Below the pieces are notes generated by a model, which was given only the letters and a program-made list of their open reading frames with translations, searched no databases and was not told the DNA's origin. Positions 58,090 to 64,000 of a stretch of DNA of 64,000 bases are shown one piece after another. This stretch comes from Castanea sativa (lineage: Eukaryota; Streptophyta; Magnoliopsida; Fagales; Fagaceae): NCBI RefSeq assembly GCF_040712315.1, contig NC_134017.1, positions 58,216,636-58,280,635 on the forward strand. Direction: 5' to 3'. Made by a program: the position numbers and the translations under genes. The number at the start of each line of letters is the position of its first letter. The first letter of the stretch is position 1.

Positions 58090-59395
58090 TGCTCAGTTTA
58101 ATCCTATTTGGAACAATTCTGATGAACAACCAGCTATGGGATATGTTTATGATGGCATGTATAGAGCAATTGATGGAATAAAAAAATTTCAAGGACAAGA
58201 AATATTCATGCTACAACTTATTGGTTGAATCCCACATTCCAATATGATCCATCCACTCTTAATAAGAGCCTAGAGACTTAATCTGCTGTGACAGATGTTA
58301 TTGAATCAAAAGTTTCCAACGGTCGACTCAAGTTGGTGGAGGAATTAAAGCTATTGCGAGAGCATGAGCAAATCTTTGGAACCCAACTTGCACTAGAATC
58401 AGCCAAGACATCTCAGCCAAGTAAGATATTGTTTACTTTAGCTAATAATAATATGAAATTATGTTTTGAAGAGTATTTTCTCTGTATAACGATTGTATAT
58501 TTGTTTTGTGTAGTATATGAAACTTAGATGAGTGGTGGAAGTTGTTTGGGTCTTGCGCTCTACAAAAGTTTGTGATTTCGGATCCTTAGCCAAACATCTG
58601 CCTCTTCAGGATGTGAGTAGAATTGGAGTGTTTTTTAATAAGTACATACCAAAAGGAAAAATAGATTGGAGCATCAACAACTTAATGATCTTTTGTATCT
58701 TCATTATACCTACCGGTTGAAAGATAGGTATATAGATCTTGTTCAATTATTCAAATACTACTCTTAGTTTCTTTTATTGCAATAGTTGGTTGGTTTGAAT
58801 TATTCAAATGTTCATTTTACAGTATAGCGTCAAAAGTAAGAAATTCAATTTTGATCCTATTGATTATGCAAGTATCGATAAAACAGAATTTTGGATAGTG
58901 GAAGAAGAGGAACCTCCACTTCTTGATTATGTGGAGTTAGAGAATACATTATACGAAGAAGGAGCTTATCCAATTGAAGAAAGGTCTTCTAGCTATGCAC
59001 AAGGAGGTTAGTTTATAAGAAATTCTGTGAATTCTTTGCCTAGTTGCATACTTTAATTAGACTATTATAAGAAATGATTATTAGAATCGTACTTTTATTT
59101 ACTGTTCTTCATTGGTTTTGGAATTTGTAAAGATATGAACAATGACATGATTGAGGATGATTTCATCTTCTTCTTTTTTGAGGATGATGACATTGATTTG
59201 GGATCATTTGGTGTTAAGATGATACTCTTAGATTTAAAGATAGAAATCATCCTAATGAAGATGAAGATGAAGATGAAGATGATGAGGATGAGGATAATGA
59301 TGATGGCGGTGGTGGAGCATTTGGATCACATGATGACACTAATTTCAAATATCTTTATAACAAATGAGACTTGTGTTGATATCCAATGAATTCTA
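58090..59395 (+). pseudogene. decayed hAT transposase C-terminal part
   Basis: In shifting frames one can read PAMGYVYDGMYRAIDGIKK, VTDVIESKVSNGRLKLVEEL, then near 58535 WWKLFGSCA and, later, NDLMIFC-type remains of the dimerisation region. From 58850 IDKTEFWIVEEEEPPLLDYVE and the acidic tail follow. These blocks match the C-terminal half of a hAT transposase of a family different from the one at 22479-26202. Stops and frameshifts are many. No terminal repeats were found. Confidence 0.75.
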
Positions 59396-60298
59396 AAACT
59401 TAATAGTTCTTTGTTTGAAACTTATTTGTTATTTTGGATGCAATGAACACATTTATTTGGTTCTATTGAAAGTTTATTATGTTAAGGGTGATTATTTTGT
59501 AATGTTAGTTTTATGGATTATCCAGTAGGATGATTATTTTGTAGCATTAATCTATTAATGTTTAGTACTCTTTCTGTTTTTTACATTTTGGTATTTTTAT
59601 TTTGTAAATGTAAGATGTAAACTGCTAAAAAACATACATAAATTCTTTAAAAAGATATATATTTTTTAAGTAAACATATTTATTACTATTAGTTTATTAG
59701 TGTATAAGAAAACTTATTTATTTATATAATTTAAAAATTATTAATTAAACCAGTAATCAGTCCATAATTTGGTTCTTTGACCGTATCCCTTTTTAAAACT
59801 ATGGTCAAGACCATTGCAACAAACAAAAGGCCCCTAATCTATCTTGCAGCATAATGTGGAAATGATCTAAAGGCAATTTGTGATAAATTCAAGGGCTCAG
59901 GAAATTAACTAGAGAATACAGTGTCTTTGAAACAAGAATTTTACTCTTTAACAAAGAAAAAACTAATTTGAAAGCAAGTGAATAAGACTAATCAACCTTC
60001 TCCAAGTTATCTTATGACTATTTACAAAAAAACAGTATTTGCAATGTTGAGATGAGATTGTTGTGGTTGTTAATTCTGGCTTACAAAATACAAAGTCTTG
60101 TATGAAAACTTCAAACTACAATTCAACATAAAAGTCTAACAAAGCTAAAATCAGATCCATTTCCCAAAACAAGAGCAAAGCATACCCTCTAACAAAACTC
60201 CACACCGTGGCAATGATATCACTAATCAGCAGCCCTGTTCTGTCCACAAGGCAGTGCAAAACGCAGCCACTGGACTCTTATTTTTGTTACGAACTTAA
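59396..60298. other. spacer including duplicated kinase 3' flank
   Basis: AT-rich DNA to about 59800, then 59806-60190 matches the 3' flank of kinase D (50770-51200). No gene is seen. Confidence 0.65.
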
Positions 60299-61492
60299 TC
60301 ATTGGCCGTTTGGGCTTTCTATGGCGGCATCCAAGGACAATTCAGCTGATGTGGTGCTATCAGAATCTGAAATAGATCTCTCAGATTCAGGTGATCCCTC
60401 AAATTCAGGCGGAGAAGCAATGCAGGTATATTCAACAATGGGATACTTGTATTGATCACCACCACTAGGATCCACATCCTCTCTAGCAGCATCTGCGCTC
60501 TCTTGTAGCTCCAGTGCATGTTCAAGTACTACCTCCACTTCAGTAATTGTGGGACGATCCTTTCCCTTATTTCGCACACAAGAATTGGCAATGTCCATGT
60601 ATATCTTGAAACACTCTGGAGCTATCTTACCCTTCAGATACGGATCAATGATCTGATAAATGGTCCCTTCTTGTATGCATTTTCGGGCCCAGGTAGCTAG
60701 ATGCGCCTCATCTGTCTCTAATTCACGTCTCACTGCACTTCTGGCACAGAGTACTCTAAACATTACCACACCAAAAGAGTAGACATCAGATTTATCGGTC
60801 AGCTCCCAGTGCATGGCATACTCAGGATCCAAGTATCCTATAGTACCCACCACCTCAAACACCATCCTAGGTAAGTCCTTTGACAGACTCGGAGGACCCA
60901 TCTTGTAATCCCCGAAATTTATCAACTTGGGCTCCAATTTCTCGTCCAACAGAATGTTGCTTGTCTTCACGTTACGGTGGATGATACTATGCTTCACCCC
61001 AGAGTGCAGATAGTGTAATGCACGTGCCACTCCAATGCAAATCTGGAGTCTTTGTTTCCACGACAAGGGATCGCAATCATGCTCCTGGAAATGGAGGTAT
61101 TTCGAGAGGGTTCCATTTGGTATGAACTCATAGACTAGGATCACCTGTTGATCATCGAGACAATATCCGATGAGAGGGACGAGATTAGGGTGGTGTAGCT
61201 GGCAAAGCAACAACAACTCGGTCCTTAACTCGTCAAAAATCTGCCTTGACTTGATATCCACACGCTTTATTGCAACGCTTGTCGTAGTAGGGTGATCGAT
61301 AAACCCCTTGTATACTTTCCCATAACTTCCCTCACCAATTACTAAATCATCATCGAAGTTACTGGTAGCTGTGTTGATATCAGCTAGTGAAAATCGACGG
61401 CATAGTCCATCAGGAAGAACTGAATAAGATTGTCTTGTTTTGTCTAACCTTCTCTTCCCTGACGTCCTTAATAACTTCGAAATACCTTCCAT
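60299..61492 (-). CDS. kinase copy E: CrRLK1L-type pseudokinase, intact ORF
   Basis: The start is taken at MEGISKLL (61492), matching the paralogues; the frame is open upstream to 61765 but that part looks like untranslated DNA. It encodes 397 residues. The glycine-rich loop GEGSYG (53-58), VAIK Lys (76) and alpha-C Glu (92) are intact. HRD is HRN (172-174) and DFG is NFG (192-194), so both catalytic and metal-binding Asp are replaced. DPEY (222-225) is kept. The tail from about 345 is acidic and Ser-rich, ending ESPNGQ. No ectodomain or membrane helix is present. ATP may bind but phosphotransfer is not expected. An NLR on the same strand lies 1.8 kb upstream. Confidence 0.87.
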   Translation of the reverse strand: MEGISKLLRTSGKRRLDKTRQSYSVLPDGLCRRFSLADINTATSNFDDDLVIGEGSYGKVYKGFIDHPTTTSVAIKRVDIKSRQIFDELRTELLLLCQLHHPNLVPLIGYCLDDQQVILVYEFIPNGTLSKYLHFQEHDCDPLSWKQRLQICIGVARALHYLHSGVKHSIIHRNVKTSNILLDEKLEPKLINFGDYKMGPPSLSKDLPRMVFEVVGTIGYLDPEYAMHWELTDKSDVYSFGVVMFRVLCARSAVRRELETDEAHLATWARKCIQEGTIYQIIDPYLKGKIAPECFKIYMDIANSCVRNKGKDRPTITEVEVVLEHALELQESADAAREDVDPSGGDQYKYPIVEYTCIASPPEFEGSPESERSISDSDSTTSAELSLDAAIESPNGQ

Positions 61493-61668
61493 TAGTTCAC
61501 ACTTCGGTCGTATAGTATAACAATGATCAGTGCAAAGTAGCGGCTTGCTGCTCAGGCGATGACCGAAAGGATCTGTTTTAGACCTCTTCAAAAATAGACA
61601 AACAAGTAGGGGGATTTTTCTAGGATCTGTTTTGGATTCCCTCTGAAAAATATAGACAAACAAGTGGA

Positions 61669-61697
61669 GTTTTTTTTTTTTGTTGGGGGGGGGGGGG
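61669..61697. repeat. T/G homopolymer tract in the kinase E 5' flank
   Basis: A run of about 13 T, then GTT, then 13 G, about 180-205 bases upstream of the kinase E start. The following 50 bases (61701-61752) resemble a segment of the gypsy LTR at 13544-13602. Confidence 0.85.
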
Positions 61698-61765
61698 TTG
61701 TTTTGCAGATAAGGGTGGGTAGGTGGCTCTGGTATATACCGTAACAACGAAGACATAAAATTCAA

Positions 61766-63313
61766 CAGGATAAATATTCAGTATGGTCTATGCTTCTCCC
61801 TATTGTTGACGATGTCTCAGCTACAGCTGTTTTTCTAGTTGAATAATTTTTTGGACTTCTTTTCTTTATTTTTTATTTTTTATATATCAAATTTGAATGT
61901 GAACTATGGGATTATAATAGGGTGTTTTAGGCTTTGTCCTCACTTTTAAGCAAATCTGACGTGATAGTATTTGATTGGAGGGTGTAAACATAGAACTCTT
62001 CTACATATATAGAGAGAACTCAATGAACTAAGGCAATACTTAGTTGCGGTGATTTTGGGGAATGGAAAAGAGGAGGGATTTTTGGCAAAAATAGCTAAAT
62101 AGCCTTAATTTTTAAATTATGTAGCTCAACAACACAATTTTCAAATTATGTAGCAAAATATTAGAACTCGACATTGGTTTTGAAAAGAGAGCTGTTTGGC
62201 TACACAGTTTAAAAATTAAGACTATTTAGCGATTTTTCCAGGATTTTGGGTGGGTTTGTTTGGTTGGGAGGGGAGGGATCTTGCCATATTTGTGAAAATT
62301 GGTGGCATATGTCAAAGAACATGAGTCATGGCAAGGATAGGAGGAGGAGAACAACAGGGTTTTCTTTCGTATTGGCCAATTGGGTCTCAGACAGTGAAAC
62401 CTACCAATATAAAGTGTTCTTAACATAGACCCTCCAATGACCGCTACACTACAGGGTTTGGTTCAGTTGGTTCCGAGTCAGACCGATTTCTCAATTCTAG
62501 GTTTGGGTTGGACAGCCCTACTCTTATGGGTTCTATCTAAAGAAAATTGGGTGCTAGGATAGATGGTTAATTTGTTTTGAATGGATTATTTTTGTATGAT
62601 GATTTTTTTTAATGTCGTTGGAACTGTGTGTTTGAGAAAAATAAATTGTATTGATTGTAAAATTGGATTTTTTATGTCCATGAAAGTTTTAATTCATCAA
62701 GAGCTAAAAATGGTTACAAGAGCAAACCAGCAAAATCAAAACTTGTCCATCCATACTCGATAGAAATCCAAACTGACTACAAGTCTGCATCAAGCAACAA
62801 GCCTACAACTTATAAATGAAACGAACTGAAATATACATAGACTACGTATATGCAGTCAACCAACCAATGAACGACAATAAATTAAATCAAGCATTGAGTC
62901 AATATTCTCTTTCCAGTGCCCCCATAACTCTTCGCTGCTCTTCAAATAATTATCTAGGCACCAAGTTATTCTTTCACCTTACTATTTTGTAGTTGCTCCC
63001 ATTAACGTACCTACACATGAAATTGGCGATATTTTGTAACCATTATGAGTGATGTGATTTGCATTTGTGTTAATGAGTAACAATAGTCTAAAACTTTTGA
63101 CATTGTACCTCTCAATATGTTTTTATTAGATACTATGTATTTTGACAAAATATTGTCATTTAGGATTGGGATCTATGATATTTATTTATCTCTCTCAATC
63201 TTCTTTATAGCAAAAACAAAGGTTGCAGTGAAGTAGCTAAAGAATTTAAATAGTAAGTTTATACAAACCTGAAGTTTGTTTTAACGTTAATCGCCCTTCC
63301 TCGTATTCTAAGC
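61766..63313. other. intergenic region between kinase E and the NLR
   Basis: No gene is supported. A fold-back MITE-like unit lies at 62084-62239. The rest is AT-rich, with short open frames lacking domains. Confidence 0.6.
62084..62239. mobile_element. fold-back MITE-like element
   Basis: GGCAAAAATAGCTAAATAG...TTTTTAAA (62084-62116) is the near-complement of TTTAAAAATTAAGACTATTT...TTCC (62208-62239). The 156-base unit has no coding capacity. Target-site duplications were not found. Confidence 0.65.
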
Positions 63314-64000
63314 TCAGTTTAGAAAAATAATGGAAGGCACATGTTCGACTTTGTAGAAATCATCTCCTTCTTCTTCAAGCCTATGTTTGAATGCTCTTGG
63401 CATCCATCGTATCTCCAGTTCCTTTAGCGTGCTGACAAACTTCAATCCTTGTGGAACTGTCACCAACTTGTTGCAATCTGTAATCTCTAAACGGCAAAGA
63501 CTAGGCATTGCACCTGCCTCCACTGTCCACTCCTGTAAATTAGGCAAGCCTCGTAGGAGTAAAGATTTGAGTTGAGGAAAACCTTTCTCAGAGCAAACCA
63601 TTTGCTTCCCAATGAAGGCTTCCCATCCTCTTAGGACCCTCAAGTAAGGTAGCTTCTCGAGTATTGGCATTGGATCTTCCACAAGTCTAGATCCCCACAA
63701 AGTTAACTTGGCAAGGTATGGAGAAAATTCTTGGTGATTTGGTAGCTTGTTTATCCGCCCTTCTATGTGCAGCTTATGAAGACGAGGACAGCCTTGTACT
63801 ACTTGTCCTACATCTACTACCTTATCAGGGAATGAAAGCAATTCAGTCTTCATGGACAAGGATCGAAGGCTATTTAATTTTTTGATAGGGGGATTGAAGA
63901 TTTCCCCGAACTCTTGAAAGTCTCTTGGGTCGTTTAGTACCAATTTTCTAAGATTTGTCAAACTAAGAAGATCTCTTACATCACATTTGTTGGTGGGGAA
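63314..64000 (-). CDS. CC-NB-LRR (RPP8/RPP13-like) resistance protein, C-terminal LRR part, runs off the edge
   Basis: The frame is open from the window edge (64000) to a stop at 63314, giving 228 residues. It shows irregular plant LRRs with units such as LTNLRKLVLND, LNSLRSLSM, CPRLHKLHIEG, LPYLRVLRG, FPQLKSLLLRGLPNLQEW and MPSLCRLEITDC. It closes with the block EEEGDDFYKVEHVPSI, a typical terminus of RPP8/RPP13-type NLRs. The NB-ARC and coiled-coil parts lie beyond the window. The product would be a cytosolic immune receptor. No defect is seen in the visible part. Confidence 0.85.
   Translation of the reverse strand, partial: FPTNKCDVRDLLSLTNLRKLVLNDPRDFQEFGEIFNPPIKKLNSLRSLSMKTELLSFPDKVVDVGQVVQGCPRLHKLHIEGRINKLPNHQEFSPYLAKLTLWGSRLVEDPMPILEKLPYLRVLRGWEAFIGKQMVCSEKGFPQLKSLLLRGLPNLQEWTVEAGAMPSLCRLEITDCNKLVTVPQGLKFVSTLKELEIRWMPRAFKHRLEEEGDDFYKVEHVPSIIFLN

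Noticed and set aside
61493..61765. Upstream extension of the kinase E frame (91 extra residues)
   Set aside because: The paralogues start at MEG/MKG, and the extension is low-complexity sequence with a T/G tract.
62226..62763. Short open frames between kinase E and the NLR
   Set aside because: Each is 60-66 codons, with no domain, and partly within a MITE-like unit.

Overview
This window looks like nuclear DNA of a woody eudicot. The coding style, the plant-specific gene families (CrRLK1L/FERONIA-type kinases, an RPP8/RPP13-like CC-NB-LRR, a plant CCCH-RING splicing factor), the AT-rich spacers and the dense nested retrotransposons all point there. A Fagales tree such as oak or chestnut is my guess, on weak evidence.

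Host genes are few. Five minus-strand copies of a kinase-only gene derived from the CrRLK1L kinase domain are scattered through the window: A (2247-3449, three in-frame stops), B (30758-31636, 3' truncated), C (about 45812-46088, 5' fragment only), D (51326-52417, open) and E (60299-61492, open). Every copy long enough to judge has lost the catalytic Asp of HRD (HRN or HRH), and B, D and E also have an altered DFG, so this is a local pseudokinase family. The 3' end of a CC-NB-LRR resistance gene runs off the right edge on the same strand, 1.8 kb upstream of kinase E. The only other host gene is a plus-strand CCCH-RING protein of the RNF113A/CWC24 splicing family (54.4-57.8 kb), which carries a mutated splice donor.

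From 3.66 to about 28.1 kb lies one minus-strand LINE (ORF1 with DUF4283 and zinc knuckle; ORF2 with endonuclease, RT and RNase H) split by three independent insertions. Each insertion has a perfect target-site duplication: a Ty3/gypsy Tat-type element (4187-13976, TSD GGGTC), a Ty1/copia element (17085-22231, TSD TAGCC) and a hAT DNA transposon (22479-26202, TSD GTTAGTAC). The gypsy element carries a spliced-looking antisense ORF and a dimeric tandem repeat, and its RT lacks the catalytic motif. The first 2 kb hold the 3' end of another Tat-type element.

From 37.1 to 44.5 kb is a rearranged endogenous caulimovirid: a long minus-strand copy with movement protein, coat protein, protease, no RT, and an unidentified second ORF, joined to a short opposite-strand copy bearing the tRNA primer site. 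Around it are spacers with MITE-like inverted repeats, a long-inverted-repeat element just upstream of the CCCH-RING gene, a second decayed hAT transposase, a probable solo LTR that cuts kinase C, and a 1.5 kb segment duplicated upstream of the B and D loci. The kinase cluster appears to have grown by block duplication and then been broken up by transposons.
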